64,000 bases of DNA from Diadophis punctatus similis (GCA_023053685.1 JALIGW010000001.1:69603240-69667239), one strand, 5' to 3'; positions 48,217 through 60,186 are shown, counted from the stretch's first letter. Notes: generated by a model from the sequence alone, not told the origin. Program-made: numbers and translations.

Positions 48217-48351
48217 CAGAGGTGTCAAACTCGCAGCCCGCAAGCCGGATGCGTCATGGAATGGTCACGCCCACCCCCACTTTAGCGAAGGGGGAAAAAG
48301 TTATGATACATCACGTGACAACAACATGATGATGCGAGTTTGACACCCCTG
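48217..48351. mobile_element. 135-bp hAT MITE, 'tgtcaaactcgc' family
   Basis: Ends cagaggtgtcaaactcgc and gcgagtttgacacccctg are inverted repeats. Perfect 8-bp target-site duplications gtctacac lie at 48209-48216 and 48352-48359. Confidence 0.93.
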
Positions 48352-48693
48352 GTCTACACAAAGCGGGTCCAGCAGCTTGCTGATAAAGATAATAAATACA
48401 TGTTTGCCATGAATATTTCCAAAAAGAAGGCACTATGACACCAATTCTGTATTTCTGATAACAGAAAAAGAAATGTCCTAGATGGGCAAATGAAATTAAT
48501 TATATCAGGAAAGGGACTAGAGAAATGGTGAGGCTAGTTCAGCAGGCTCCACAATATGGAGTACTGTCTTGGCAGCCCATTTCAACAGAAAGCAAGACTC
48601 TCCCAGAGTTTCTTTTAACATAATTTATTGAAGGGGAATGGAAAAAATATATAATTGTTTTAATTTGGGTTTAGCTCAGATATTGCTAAGATA

Positions 48694-49185
48694 CAGGTAG
48701 TCCTTGGGTTATGACCATTTGTTAATTGGCTGGTCTGTGAAGTTGCAGTTATTTCAGCATTCCCATGTGATTGCAGTGTTTTGTGGTCTCATAATGACCA
48801 TTTATGAACTTTCCTGATGGCTTCCCATAAGAAAAGTCAATGGGAAAGTTGGTAGGAGGTTGCAAGTCACTCCTGCCGCTTTATTGCCTGTCCATTCCTA
48901 TGTTCCTTAGTGTCTGGTCCCAGCACATGCCCACATGCCCATGCACCATGGTGCCCATCTGTGACATCCATCTACCCGTGGCTCTGCCTGTTTGCCTGGG
49001 ACTCTACCTCATCCCATATTACACTCTATACATGAGGACTTAACAACCCACATGGTCTTGGGGTTACAATGACAGCTGGGATTGCCATTGCTAAGCAGTG
49101 CTTTCATGTGACATCATGGTTTATGGCCACATTGCTCAGATGGACAGTCTTATCCCAATTGTTACTGTAACCTGAGGTCTACCTG
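48694..49185. mobile_element. 492-bp foldback MITE
   Basis: Ends caggtagtccttgggtta and taacctgaggtctacctg are imperfect inverted repeats flanked by TA. It belongs to the family of 45701-46090 but has a diverged interior. The 67-aa frame inside is not a gene. Confidence 0.75.
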
Positions 49186-49254
49186 TAGAGACCTTTAAAA
49201 AAAAAGTGAACTGATAGGGCTACTTTCTTAAACCTGATGTAAGGAATGTCTAGA

Positions 49255-49575
49255 TTCAAGGTGGGTTCCTGCCGGAGTTGTCCAGTGCGTAGCTCCAGTA
49301 GGGAGTGGCCGATTGCGCAATTTACGTGCGACCGCTCTGGAGCCCTCTCCGCCGGTCCATCGCGCACGTCACCATCTTTTTCTGAGAATTTTTGGGCGAT
49401 TTTGCTTTTGCGCATACGTGGAAGCAAAATTGCACCAAAATATCTCTCTCACGCGCGTCCCCTTGCAAGATTTTGGCGCGATTTTGCTTCTGTGCATGTA
49501 GCGAGTGCATGCACGCCCGAAACGTGGAGATGTGCGCGCACCGGCATTGGTAAGAGAGCAACCCGCCCCTGGTAT
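49255..49575. repeat. CpG-rich DNA repeat
   Basis: A sharply CpG-rich segment with ends gtgggttcctgccgg and 'aacccgcccctgg' that are loosely inverted. The segment tttttgggcgattttgctt recurs as 'ttttggcgcgattttgcttc', an internal tandem duplication. It is probably another nonautonomous hAT-like element. The 120-aa frame is repeat-derived. Confidence 0.55.
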
Positions 49576-49579
49576 AGAT

Positions 49580-50992
49580 GTGTGCTCTGTTTGGAAATTT
49601 TAAAATAATGCTGCTGCTGCTTTAATTAATAGCATTAAATAAGTGTTAGTAATTACTAAGAAGAAGGTGATGTGTTTGGTCAAAGACCGAAGCATTTCTT
49701 CTGAGGCATTTTTCAAATGTCCACAATTCTACTATGAACACAGCTAAGATAATGGAATAAAGGGAAGAGAGTAATGAACAATTTTGTTCCAAGAGATATT
49801 TGCTTGAATTACATTTAAAAATTAAGAATACTAAAGTCTCTAGGAATAGACAATAACTGTACTAAATCAAAATCCTATGAAGCAAACATTCTGGCTCAGG
49901 TATTTAGGAATTTGCTTCATATTTAAAAAAAAATTCTTATTCCCCCCCCCACCCCAATATTAGGTATTTTATCTCATTGCCATAAGTCATTGACGCTTGT
50001 TTATTTTAGGCAAAGCTCTAATTTATAATACACATTTTGCAACTGTAATCCCTGTTTATATCTGCTCTCTGAGTTAGTGGATTTTGTTTTGTAAAAGATA
50101 TCATGTTTTTGACTCCCTGTAGCAAATTGTAACTAACTGTGTTGTTTACTACAAAACTGTTCGGGGATTCTACTGTGTTAAACAGAGCATTTGATTTCCT
50201 GTGTGAAACCAGAACAAGAAAATTAAAGTGTTATTTCTTCTACTTACTATCTCAGCAGAGAAAAGTGAAATATATCCTGCTCAGATTGCAGCATTTCAGT
50301 TTGTATCAAATATCTGCTTGAAGGGTTACTATGAATATTACGATTTTTTTTACACGTAGTCAATCACTCTGTACAAGAAAACACTTGGGATTTTATAGCT
50401 TTTTGACTGCAGTTTTATACATACACATTTGAGAATAAATCTCACGGAATTTAAAGGGACTTCTGAGAACAGATGGCTTGTACTCAATCTTGTCGTTCTT
50501 TTGTTCTTCTGGAAAGTAAGTTACCTGACAAACACAGTTTTATCTATATACCACTAACACTCTCCTGTCTGTTTATCTGTTTGTAACCTTCAGTTAGCCC
50601 AAACAATGCATCATAGTGCAAAAATCAAGTATCAATCAAAATCAAGGCAAGAATGACATACCTCAAATGAATCAAGTACCTTAAATCTGCTAACTTAAAG
50701 AATGTACACAAAATCCAGGACCATTACTCCTGTGTAATTGAAATTTCAAGGATCTTCATACTACTTGTATTCCAGAAATTGTGCATGTTGCAGTATTGCC
50801 ACAGTCACATGATTGTGATTTCCCACCGTCCCTGCTAGCTTCCCAGAAGCAAAGTCACTGGGAAAGCCGGTAGGAAGTTGTTCCTGCTCTCACTGCATTT
50901 TTGCCTACCTCTAGTCATTCTGAAACTGTTTAGACAAGGATATATCTCTTAAAGGATAACCCAATGAATCATGGGCTGTCTAGTTATAATTA
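49580..50992. other. Intron DNA, nothing recognised
   Basis: AT-rich sequence with no supported feature. Confidence 0.3.
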
Positions 50993-51226
50993 ATAGCAAT
51001 AGCACTTAGACTTGTATACCGCTTCATAGTGCTTTACAGCCCTCTCTAAGCGGTTTATAGAGTTCAGCATATTGCCCCCAACAATCTGGGTCCTCATTTT
51101 ACCGACCTCAGAAGGATGGAAGGCTGAGTCAACCTTGAGCCAGTGATATTTGAACAACTGAACTGCAGCTAGCAGTCAGCTGAAGTAGCCTGCAGTGCTG
51201 CACTCTAACCACTGCGCCACCTCGAC
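50993..51226 (-). mobile_element. Squamate tRNA-derived SINE
   Basis: On the minus strand it reads 'ggtggcgcagtggttagagt' (A-box like), then 'ggttgactcagccttccatc' and 'ataccgctt'-inverse, with the tail tataagtcta-type. Same family as 38328-38537. Confidence 0.88.
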
Positions 51227-52398
51227 GAATTGCAAATTAAGTTTGCAATGGTGAAATATACCAAAATAGAAGTGCTTTATGTTCAAGGACATATGATTAT
51301 AAACTCCTTTAATTCTCATATCTTTTCCTACAAATTGAGACTTAAAAAAGACAAAATGACATACACAATTACATCAACAACAGAACACACTTCCCTATCC
51401 TGTTTGGGAAGCATAAAAACAACAAAGGGGAAGAATATATTCCCAAAGTTCTCAGCTTTCATGTCACCCCACTTTTTAGCAAGAGGTGTGATCTGCCAGC
51501 ATCTCTTCACTGACCTCCAAGAAATCTGGTCCCCAAATTGAGCCAGCCTCTTTCTTTTCTTTTCTTTTTTTAAAAGGAGCTTCAGTGGACAAGAGAGATG
51601 CATTACGTTTTTCCAGTCACCCATTTTTCAACAGAATTGTTGGAGTTGGTCACACTCACATTTCAACTCTGGCCTTTGATATACTATTCAAGACATGATT
51701 TGACTCTTGTGCTTGGTAAGAAGATACAAACGGTTTAGATATCAAGGTGTTTAGTATACTTGATATTTGGTAATAATGGGTCTAATTATGAGAAGAACAG
51801 GGAGTTGGAAAGACAGAAGTTGTTAAATTTGTAATTCAATTCTTTCTGAATTTTGGACCATTTTTTTTTTAAAAAGCCATGCTAATTATTTTAGATAAAT
51901 CCATTATTATTTTTTAGATTTTAATACAAAGCAGAACATTGATGGAAAGACTGTGGGCTACTGGTGCATAAACCTTACAGATAACATAGTACTGTTATGC
52001 CCATTTTCAGGGGAGCAGGAGTGGTATACGATAACTCTTCAGAGTGATTTAGTACAGTAAAACCTCTGAAAGCTGACCATCCAGCTTTCTGGAACTGAAG
52101 GAAAGTGGTCAACATATTGTACAGAGGTGGTCAACATACGGAACAACTGTACTGATACGTACATGTGGCTCATTTTATTGTACAGCTTTTATTAGAATGT
52201 CATACAAAAACACACATAGTGAACACACAGGAATGAATATCTTACCCAGCTTTCTTATGGGCGTTTTTTTCCAAAGGAAACAATAATGGGTGCGCGCGCG
52301 TGTATGAAGTAGTCTCTGATCGCAATGACATTTATTTAAGACCAAGACATTTACTGCACATTTGCTTTCTTTTATCGTCTATGTAGCACCTTGTAAAG
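51227..52398. other. Intron DNA, nothing recognised
   Basis: AT-rich intronic sequence. The 98-103 aa frames on either strand at 51230-51624 show no domain. Confidence 0.3.
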
Positions 52399-52705
52399 CA
52401 GGGGTGTCAAACTCGTGGCCCATGGGCTGGATGCATCACATGCTGGCCATGCCCACCCCCAGTTTAGCAAAGGGGAAAAAAGTTGTGATAGTATAAAGAT
52501 AGCCAGGGGGTTGTGCGCACATGCGTGGGGCTGGGGGGAGCACGGGGATCTTGCATGTATGCGTATGGGGTTGGGAGCATAGGGGTTCACACATGCATGC
52601 ACGGGGGGGTGGGCCACATGGGGGGGTTTGTGTGCACATTCATTATGGGTGCAGACACGTGCGCACTTTTGGCACACGACAACAAAAAGGTTAGCCATCA
52701 CTAGC
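52399..52705. repeat. Chimeric hAT-like repeat
   Basis: The left 90 bp match the 'caggggtgtcaaactcg' MITE family. The sequence then turns into purine-rich GTGTGCGCACATGCGTGGGG-type units and ends 'aaaaaggttagccatcacta', the terminus of a different MITE. A short (ATCC)n follows at 52754-52775. Confidence 0.55.
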
Positions 52706-53410
52706 CTAGGAGCATTAGGACCAAGTGTTTGAAAGAACCCATAGAAAATATCCCATCCATCCATCCATCCATCCAAATTGATTGATTGAATAAATGTTAT
52801 ACTATTGTTAGTAAATATTAATATCAATGAATCAATATATGATATAGATTGTATAATTATATGCATGTTTGTGTGTGTGTTTGTATAAATACAATATCTT
52901 GTCAATTTTCTTTATGCAGATTTGTTTCTGGACAGAAATACAAATTTCATCCCCAATAACTCTTGTTCATAAATGATTCATGGTCACCAAAATTTACCCA
53001 TTCCTGTTTTAGAAAATTTAATTGCCATGGGAGCTCTGTTGGCTAGATGTTATTTCACAAAGTAGTTTCGTTTTGGAAGCCTCACCAATTTTTGTAGATG
53101 CTCATTTTCTTAACTAATCAAAATACAAATAATACAACAAATATACTCTCACAAGAATAATCTGTAACTGATAAATATGTATATTTTTACCTTTTCTTTT
53201 TGCAAACAAAACAAAGGGATGTAACTGAATTAAAAGAAAAAAATGTAAATATGTAAACATAACTTTTTGCTTTTTAACACAGGTGAAAAATTTATTTTTC
53301 TAGAATCTTAAGCCAGCAAACTGCATCAGATAAACTGAGTATCGGTTGTAAATCTATTTAATGGACATTTTATTTTCTTTATCCCTCCCTTCCCTCTCCT
53401 CCTACTTTAG

Positions 53411-53474
53411 AAATGAGCGGCTACTTAAGTGTTCTCAATGCAAAGTTGCAAGATACTGTGGTGTACACTGTCAG
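53411..53474 (+). CDS. SMYD3: SMYD3 coding exon 2
   Basis: This exon of one base plus 21 codons encodes NERLLKCSQCKVARYC and GVHCQ. It carries MYND zinc ligands Cys57, Cys60, Cys66 and Cys70, with the same spacing as human SMYD3, whose positions are five higher. The acceptor is 'tcctactttag' and the donor is GTAATT at 53475. The MYND finger is known to mediate protein and DNA contacts and to shape the enzyme. Confidence 0.95.
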
Positions 53475-54190
53475 GTAATTATTTGAAAACATAGATGGAC
53501 AATGCAATATTCAAACTTTTTAACTAGTGAAATTGTTTTCTAATTACATAGTCTTATTTGAATTGGGGTACTGTCAGCCCCAAAAAACCAAGAATGACAT
53601 GTAGAGTTACTTCTGAGTAATTCCTTTATTGTCGTTCACCTATAAACAGAATCTTGCCAGACTAAAGTAATTTTCTGCAAAAACCATAGATAAACTCTGT
53701 GAATTGCTAGAGAGGGTCCAACTTTGCTCTTTCTGCTCACTAGACAGTTTTTGCTTTACTGTCCCTTTGTCTTCTGGGAAAGAGTCCTCCCTCCTGTGAC
53801 TCTGAGGTACATTCCACTACAGATTTCCCAAAATAGACATGGTATTCCATATGGGGTTTGGCCAGGGCAAAGGGGAGTAGAAGAACTACTTCTGCAGCCT
53901 ATATTTTATGTATCTGTTCATACACCCCAAGATAGCATTTGCTTTTGTAGCAGTTACATTTCACTGTTAGTTTACCACTCAATTCTGAATACATTGCTAA
54001 TGATAACTTACACAATTCTTATTTTTATTTGTTAATCATATTCTATACAGTACATTGCAAATTATATCCTTATACTCCATTTGAAATACCATTTAAAAAA
54101 CCAGAGATGGAAATTAAACATTGAAGGAGGAGATCATTTTTTAAAACAGTATTAACTATTAAAGGGAAAATAATTTCTTTTCTCTCCTAG

Positions 54191-54298
54191 AAAAAAGCCT
54201 GGCTGGACCATAAACGGGAATGCAAATGTATTAAAGATATTGATCCTAATTTTCCTCCTGACTCAGTGAGGCTTGTTGGCAGGATTATTTTCAAAGTA
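54191..54298 (+). CDS. SMYD3: SMYD3 coding exon 3
   Basis: Exactly 36 codons in phase 0, beginning KKAWLDHKRECKCIK. His78 and Cys82 complete the MYND zinc-ligand set. The following PPDSVRLVGRIIFKV matches the helical segment after MYND in SMYD3. The acceptor is ttctctcctag and the donor is GTAAGT at 54299. Confidence 0.95.
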
Positions 54299-54556
54299 GT
54301 AAGTTAACTTTTTATATATGATTAATTTTTGCAAATAATATCTGCTCTACTTCTGTTAATGTGAAAACAGATTGTGTATTTCAGAGTTTAAGCGATCCTT
54401 GAGATAGGGCCTCTTGAAGAAGAGGTTGAGAGAAACCTTCACTCAGTCAGATTGCCCCATGTTTTTACTTGACAAAATCCTTTGGAAATATCTTTGTACC
54501 ATAAAGTGCCTATAGCAATGAGCTCAAGTGAGACTTGATGAATTGATGTTCTAACC

Positions 54557-54691
54557 CAGGAGTGTCAAACTCGCGGCCCACGGGCTGGATGTGTCATGTG
54601 CTGGCTCCGCCCCCACCCAGTTTAGCAAAGGGGGGGGAAGTCCCGATATGTCACGTGATGCCACCGTGACGACGCGAGTTTGACACCCCTG
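54557..54691. mobile_element. 135-bp hAT MITE, 'tgtcaaactcgc' family
   Basis: Ends caggagtgtcaaactcgcgg and cgcgagtttgacacccctg. Flanking octamers ttctaacc and ttccacct agree at only five of eight positions, so the target-site duplication is eroded or absent. It lies in SMYD3 intron 3. Confidence 0.85.
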
Positions 54692-55457
54692 TTCCACCTA
54701 TGCTGGTTACAAGAAAAAATAGGAAAGGAGCCAATTTACTCCTTTCAGTCTTCTTTCCTTGACTTGTGTATATTTGACCTGGTTTTTATAAGAACTGTGT
54801 GATGTTAAGAATTGTTGCTTGAGTTTGCTTGTTTTTGTCTTCTATCCCTTTCTCTTGTATTCAGAATTGTCTTTTGGAATTGTACTCTTGAGGAATGGAA
54901 TTAACATGTATTTTATTACTTTATGAGATCCTCTGGGTATCTTTTGGGTTGAAAAAGCAAAGTAAAATGTGCTGTGCTAAGTGAGTATATATGTGTGATT
55001 GTGTGTGATCACTTTACAGTAATCAGGAGGAGTAAAGGTATTGTCTCTTCACTTGACTAGCTTTTAAGTTGATGGAAAAAGAAAATTAACTAAGATAACT
55101 AGAGGCACACATTTCTACGCGCTAGGCTATACAACTAATAGTTGGATGTGGTATGAAACAATGTGGCTTGTATAAAGTCTTTTGAAATTATTTCAACTGC
55201 ATTCTTGGGCATTTGGGCAGAAATTAGAGATAGGACAAACCAGGCAAATAAATGTAATAAATCAATCCATCGTAAGTACGGTATCAACATATACAATTTT
55301 TTGTCATTAGAGAGATGATTTTATAATTTCAGTTTCTAAATGAAATTCTACAAAAAATGCTTAAAATTAAAATTGTATTTATGCTGTTGGCTTAAGAGTT
55401 AAGCCGCCCTGAGTCCTTAGGGAGTAGGGCGGCATAGAAGAATTCCAAAATAAAATA

Positions 55458-55520
55458 AACAAACAAACAAACAAACAAACAAACAAACAAACAAACAAAT
55501 AAATAAATAAATAAATAAAT
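55458..55520. repeat. (CAAA)n/(TAAA)n microsatellite
   Basis: About 40 bp of AAAC repeats is followed by about 22 bp of AAAT repeats. The sequence just before it, 'cgccctgagtccttagggag', looks like the 3' end of an L2-type LINE, so this is probably that element's tail. Confidence 0.8.
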
Positions 55521-55888
55521 AATCAGTTTGATCTTAGGCTGATGCTGATGCCAAATCCCATGTTTACTTCATTTATTCAAAACGATTAATATCTCAGATA
55601 TTTATGAGAGGTTGCTCTTTTGGCACCAATTTCAAAAGGGAGTCCTTAAGCAGAATTCTTAAATATCATGTGGGTGAGCTTAACAAAACTTGTTGCAACT
55701 ATTTTAGCAGTGAAATAGATAAAAATAATATCTAAAAATTAAGAAAATGGAGATTAAATTAAATGAATAATAATAAAATGCAGATGGTAGGATATAAAAC
55801 TCTAATAATGTTTTTCCAATCATAAAATAGCCACAAATTACTTTATTTCAGATTATTATTGTTTTTTGTATTCATATATATCAGGTTT

Positions 55889-56097
55889 AAGAGCCAGGGT
55901 GGTGCAGGGTGGTGCAGTACTGCAGGCTACTTCTGCTGACTGCCGGCTGCCACCAGTTTGGCAGTTCGAGACTCACCGGCTCAAGGTTGACTCAGCCTTC
56001 CATCCTTCTGAGGTTGGTAAAATAAGGAGCCATATTGTTGGGGGTAATATGCTGACTCTGTAAACCACTTAGAGAGAGTTGTAAAGCACTGTGAAGC
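55889..56097 (+). mobile_element. Squamate SINE, interrupted (5' part)
   Basis: The head 'gagccagggtggtgcagggt' contains a short duplication of ggtggtgcag. The body continues to 'gcactgtgaagcag', where it stops abruptly at a pentanucleotide array. The missing SINE end, gtatataagtctaagtgcta, reappears at about 56728-56757, so a later insertion split it. Confidence 0.88.
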
Positions 56098-56725
56098 AGA
56101 ATAGAATAGAATAGAATAGAATAGAATAGAATAGAATAGAATAGAATAGAATAGAACAGAACAGAACAGAACAGAACAGAACAGAACAGAACAGAACAGA
56201 ACAGAACAGAACAGAATTTTATTGGCCAAGTGTGATTGGACACAAGGAATTTGTTTTGGTGCATATGCTCTCAGTGAACATAAAAGAAATGATACGTTCA
56301 TCAAGAATCATAAGGTACAATTATAGTCTGGGTACAAATAAGCAATCAAATCATATTAGGAACCAATCAATATAAATCGTAAGGATACAAGCAACAAAGT
56401 TACAGTCATCTCCTCCCAGTCATTAGTGGGAGGAGATAGGTGATAGGAATGATGAGAAGATTAATAGTAGTGCAGACTTTGTAAATAGTTTGACAGTGTT
56501 GAGGGAATTATTTGTTTAGCAGAGTGATGGCGTTCAGGAAAAAAACTGTTGTTGGGTCTAGTTGTTCTTGTGTGCAGTACTCTATAGTGTCGTTTTGAGG
56601 GTAGGAGTTGAAACAATTTATGTCCAGGATGCGAGGGGTCTGTAAATATTTTCACAGCCCTCTTTTTAACTCGTGCAGTATACAGGTCCTCAATGGAAGG
56701 CAGGTTGGTAGCAATTATTTTTTGT
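56098..56725 (-). mobile_element. CR1-L3 (Snake1-type) LINE with (AATAG)n tail
   Basis: The element is on the minus strand, inserted in a SINE. Its 3' tail on the plus strand is about 119 bp of AGAAT units changing to AGAAC units (56098-56216). The minus-strand frame at 56461-56690 encodes VKIFTDPSHPGHKLFQLLPS and ERHHSAKQ, the C-terminus of a CR1-L3/Rex-like RT protein. Microsatellite-tailed elements of this type are described for snakes as Snake1. Confidence 0.8.
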
Positions 56726-56827
56726 GTATATAAGTCTAAGTGCTATTGCTATTATAGCTATTTTTTTAACAGTGAAACAATTATCCAAGGTTATTTTTAT
56801 TTATTGGTGTTTTTATATTCTTACCAG

Positions 56828-56888
56828 TTAAGAAGGCAATCGGTATGCCCATCTGAAGAGCTGTATTCTCTTTCTGATCTTCAGTCAA
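56828..56888 (+). CDS. SMYD3: SMYD3 coding exon 4
   Basis: Twenty codons plus one base encode LRRQSVCPSEELYSLSDLQS. The PSEELYSLSDLQS part aligns with human PSESEKLYSFYDLES from memory. The first seven residues are unlike the human sequence, and the exon joint adds one residue relative to human. The acceptor is tattcttaccag and the donor is GTAAGT at 56889. The phase agrees with both neighbours. Confidence 0.9.
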
Positions 56889-58098
56889 GTAAGTGTTTTT
56901 GTATATTTTCTCAATTTAAAGGAACTCTACTATGTTAAAGATGTGTGTATCTTTTAAATATTTTATGCAAATTGGTTAGCAGCTTCATTGTGAGGAATTC
57001 TGTGCTCCCTTAAATCTGATGAAGGAACTACTGCTTGTAGGCAATACATATTGTGATAACAATAATGAAGGTAGAGGGGTCTCCCAGGTAAATCAGAAGG
57101 TGTTAACTGAATCAGTGCAGGATACTTTTGGAATGTCTCTGTTCCCATACCAGATGTTTGATCTTGGAATATTAATGAAAATTTTTTATTTTAAATTATG
57201 TATAGCGAGATCAAAATATTATTTTATTATATATGTCTTAACAATTGCATTTATTTTAGAGATTTTTTTAGTATTTATTTTAGTGTGTGTGGGTTGTATT
57301 TGGACCAAATTCTGAGACTACGTTGCTAACCTTTTCAAAAGAAAACCTACAGGTAAATGTCACATTTTCATATTTGGATGAGAATTCCCCCCCCCCGCTG
57401 AATCTGGGGATGTAAATAATCATCAGGGTGCCTGCAGATGCAATATTAATAAAAATTATAGATTACATTGAGCTAGAACAGGGTTAGAGTGATTTATGCA
57501 CTTGTCCCCTGCTTTCTTTCCTGAATTACCAGCATTCATTCATATGCACAGAGGATGGGAAAGGATTCAAAGGTACTTTTCGAATAACATGTAAAAATGT
57601 TTTATATGTGTAATCTTTTTTTGTAATGTTTCATTTTTCAAGATTATTTTTTAACTCCAGAAAATTAAAACAATTCATTTACTTCAGTTCAGTTCATTTG
57701 CTATTTTTATTTATTTCATATGTTATCGGAACTGAATTTTTGATCACTTGCTGTACAATTTCTACCGGGTGCTTCTTCTCAGGCAGTAGTTAATTGTTCC
57801 AGTACAGATAATTCTGTTCTATACAATACCAGTTTATTATCATTACTGCTACTTCAAATTCCTCCCAAAATTTTGGATGGATATAGAGTTCTACTTTGCA
57901 GCATCCCCATGGTCATATAATCACAATCCAGGTCTTGGCAACTACACTGCTTTTCTGTCTGTCGCAATGTCTTGTGATCACCATTTATTACCTTCCCTAC
58001 CACTTTTTGGGAAACATGAATAAAATAATTTCTCAGAGACATCCATATAGCTACTTTGGGGACAGACTATTGAGCTAAAATATAAAATGTCTACCAAT
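56889..58098 (+). other. SMYD3 intron 4, first part, nothing recognised
   Basis: AT-rich sequence. A 98-aa frame at 57019-57315 is hydrophobic at its end but has no family match or splice context. Confidence 0.3.
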
Positions 58099-58099
58099 A

Positions 58100-58453
58100 T
58101 CAGAAGTGGTATTCAACCGGTTCTGACTGGTTCTGCCGAATCGGTAGCAGAAATTTTGAGTAGTTCGAAGAACCGGCAAATAACACCTCTGGCTGGCCCC
58201 ACCCCCATCTATTCGCTGCCTCCCGATCTGATCGGCTGGGTCTTCTTTTGTTGCCCTGCACAGGAGAACGGAGCTGGAAAGCAGGTTAGTGGGGTGGGGA
58301 GGGAATGGGGATTTTGCAGTAACCTTCCCCCAGGAGTGGGGAGGGAATGGGGATTTTGCAGTATCCTTCTCCTGCCACGCCCACCAAGCCACACCCAGCC
58401 CACCAAGCCACGCCCACAGAACCAGTAGTAAAAATGTTGAATCCCACTACTGA
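58100..58453. mobile_element. Nonautonomous hAT-like element
   Basis: Ends cagaagtggtattcaaccgg and gttgaatcccactactg are inverted repeats of a common squamate family. No matching octamers were found beside it. Inside, a roughly 45-bp unit starting gtggggagggaatgggg is tandemly duplicated (about 58288-58372). Confidence 0.75.
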
Positions 58454-58637
58454 GTCTAACATGGCTACTTCTTTGTTTTCACAGTTATGTTTATCTTATT
58501 TTTGTTGATTTACAGCCCCCCCCCCAATTTTGCTCTAGGGATAATTAATCCTGTTAATTGTTTCTATATCAAAGACAAAATGATAGAAATTGAAAGAATT
58601 ATTAATAATGCCAGTCAAATTATTGTAAGATATATTG

Positions 58638-58857
58638 TAAGAGCCATGGTGGCCCATCAGTTAGAATGCAGTACTGTAGGCTAACTCACTGCTCACTCCA
58701 TGAAATCGATTCTCACTGGCTCAAGGTTGACTCAGCCTTTCATCCTTCCGAGGTGGGTAAAATGAGGACTCAGATTGTTGGGGGCAATATGCTGACTCTA
58801 AACCGCTTAGAGAGGACTGTAAAGCACTGTGAAGCAATATATAAGTCTAAGTGCTCT
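58638..58857 (+). mobile_element. Squamate tRNA-derived SINE
   Basis: The head is 'gagccatggtggcccatcag', the body 'ggttgactcagcctttcatc' and the tail ataagtctaagtgct. Same family as 38328-38537. Its 3' end is followed directly by an (ATCT)n array. Confidence 0.87.
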
Positions 58858-58861
58858 ATAT

Positions 58862-58862
58862 C

Positions 58863-58937
<75 letters not shown>
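58862..58937. repeat. (ATCT)n microsatellite
   Basis: About 76 bp of clean ATCT repeats adjoin the 3' end of a SINE. Confidence 0.97.
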
Positions 58938-58939
58938 GT

Positions 58940-59480
58940 AAATCACCTGGTGAGAAAACAAATTATCAAGAACACTCGATTAATAATTAATGGGGGGAGT
59001 ATACTAGATTTATAATTGCATAACAGTAATTGTGATTACAACAAATTCTACAACCTTTCTCTCCAGAAATATCTCCATATTTAGTGACCTGTCAAATAAG
59101 AAGTGAATAATCTTCCCCAATCTTCCATATCTGTGGATTAAAAAAAGCATTGATAATTCAGCTTGTTATATCATATAAAAGGAGTATCATATGATGTTAT
59201 TTGAGACTTTCTGAATCTTGTAAATTACCTGGATAAAATTGCAGAGGTACACTGTGAAATTTTCCTTTTAACGGGGAAGCTAGTAAGACATTATCCTGGG
59301 TTAAATAAAGGTCTCTCCTATGGATTTGGAAAAGGTTGTTTGCTATGTATTTAGGATCAGACAGCAGTCTTCCAAACATGCCGTTGTGAACAAAGATGAG
59401 TTTTTTACTTAATCACACTGAATGTCAGTATTAAGTGTCCACTATTTCAAATTCAACCTGACATAGATTATATTTTAATT
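58940..59480. other. SMYD3 intron 4 DNA, nothing recognised
   Basis: AT-rich sequence with no supported feature. Confidence 0.3.
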
Positions 59481-59880
59481 TAATTTAATTTAATGTATTG
59501 TATTTCTATGCCGCCCAATTCCCGAAGGACTCTGGGCGGCTTACAATAGGATATAGAAAATACATTTTAAAACATCATAAAAGATTAAAAAACAGTTAAA
59601 AATCACATACATACATATCATTCAAGGCCGGACCCCGCAAATTGCGAGATCAACGGCCCCAAGCCTGCTGGAAAAGCCAGGTCTTCAATGCTTTCTGGAA
59701 GGCCAATAGAGTGGGGGCAGTCCAGATCTCAGGGGGTAGTTGGTTTCACAGAGCCGGGGCAGCCACAGAGAAGGCCCTTCCCCGCGGGCCCACCAGCCGA
59801 CACTGTTTAGCTGACGGGACCTGGAGGAGACCAACTCTGTGGGATCTTACCGGTCGCTGGGAACTATGAGGTAGAAGGCT
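59481..59880 (-). mobile_element. L2/CR1-group LINE 3' fragment
   Basis: An AATTT-rich tail near 59475-59495 is followed by 'tatgccgcccaattcccgaa'. The minus strand then encodes the C-terminal LWNQLPPEI-like region, as in the copies at 15310 and 30735. The 5' part of the fragment (from 59793) is repeated in inverse orientation at 59893-59980, forming a palindrome. Confidence 0.8.
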
Positions 59881-59980
59881 ATATATATATATAGCCTTCT
59901 ACCTCATAGTTCCCAGCGACCGGTAAGATCCCACAGAGTTGGTCTCCTCCAGGTCCCGTCAGCTAAGCAGTGTCGGCTGG
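59793..59980. repeat. 188-bp palindrome A
   Basis: Two arms of roughly 88 bp are separated by a 12-bp (AT)n centre at 59881-59892. I see one mismatch in the arms (gtttagctg against cagctaagc). The left arm is part of the L2-like LINE. Confidence 0.9.
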
Positions 59981-59998
59981 CAATATATATATTAGATA

Positions 59999-60186
59999 TA
60001 TAATAACTTGTCCTTTAATACAATGAACAATTAGCTAAAAAGATAAAGAGCGAGATGATAGAATGAATAGACAGACATATAGATTATTTATATATATATA
60101 TAATCTATGTCTGTCTATTCATTCTATCATCTCGCTCTTTATCATTTTAGCTAATTGTTCATTGTATTAAAGGACAAGTTATTATA
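59999..60186. repeat. 188-bp palindrome B
   Basis: The arms begin tataataacttg and end caagttattata, with an AT-only centre around 60092. I see one substitution and one 2-base length difference between arms. It lies 18 bp after palindrome A and shares no arm sequence with it. Confidence 0.9.
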
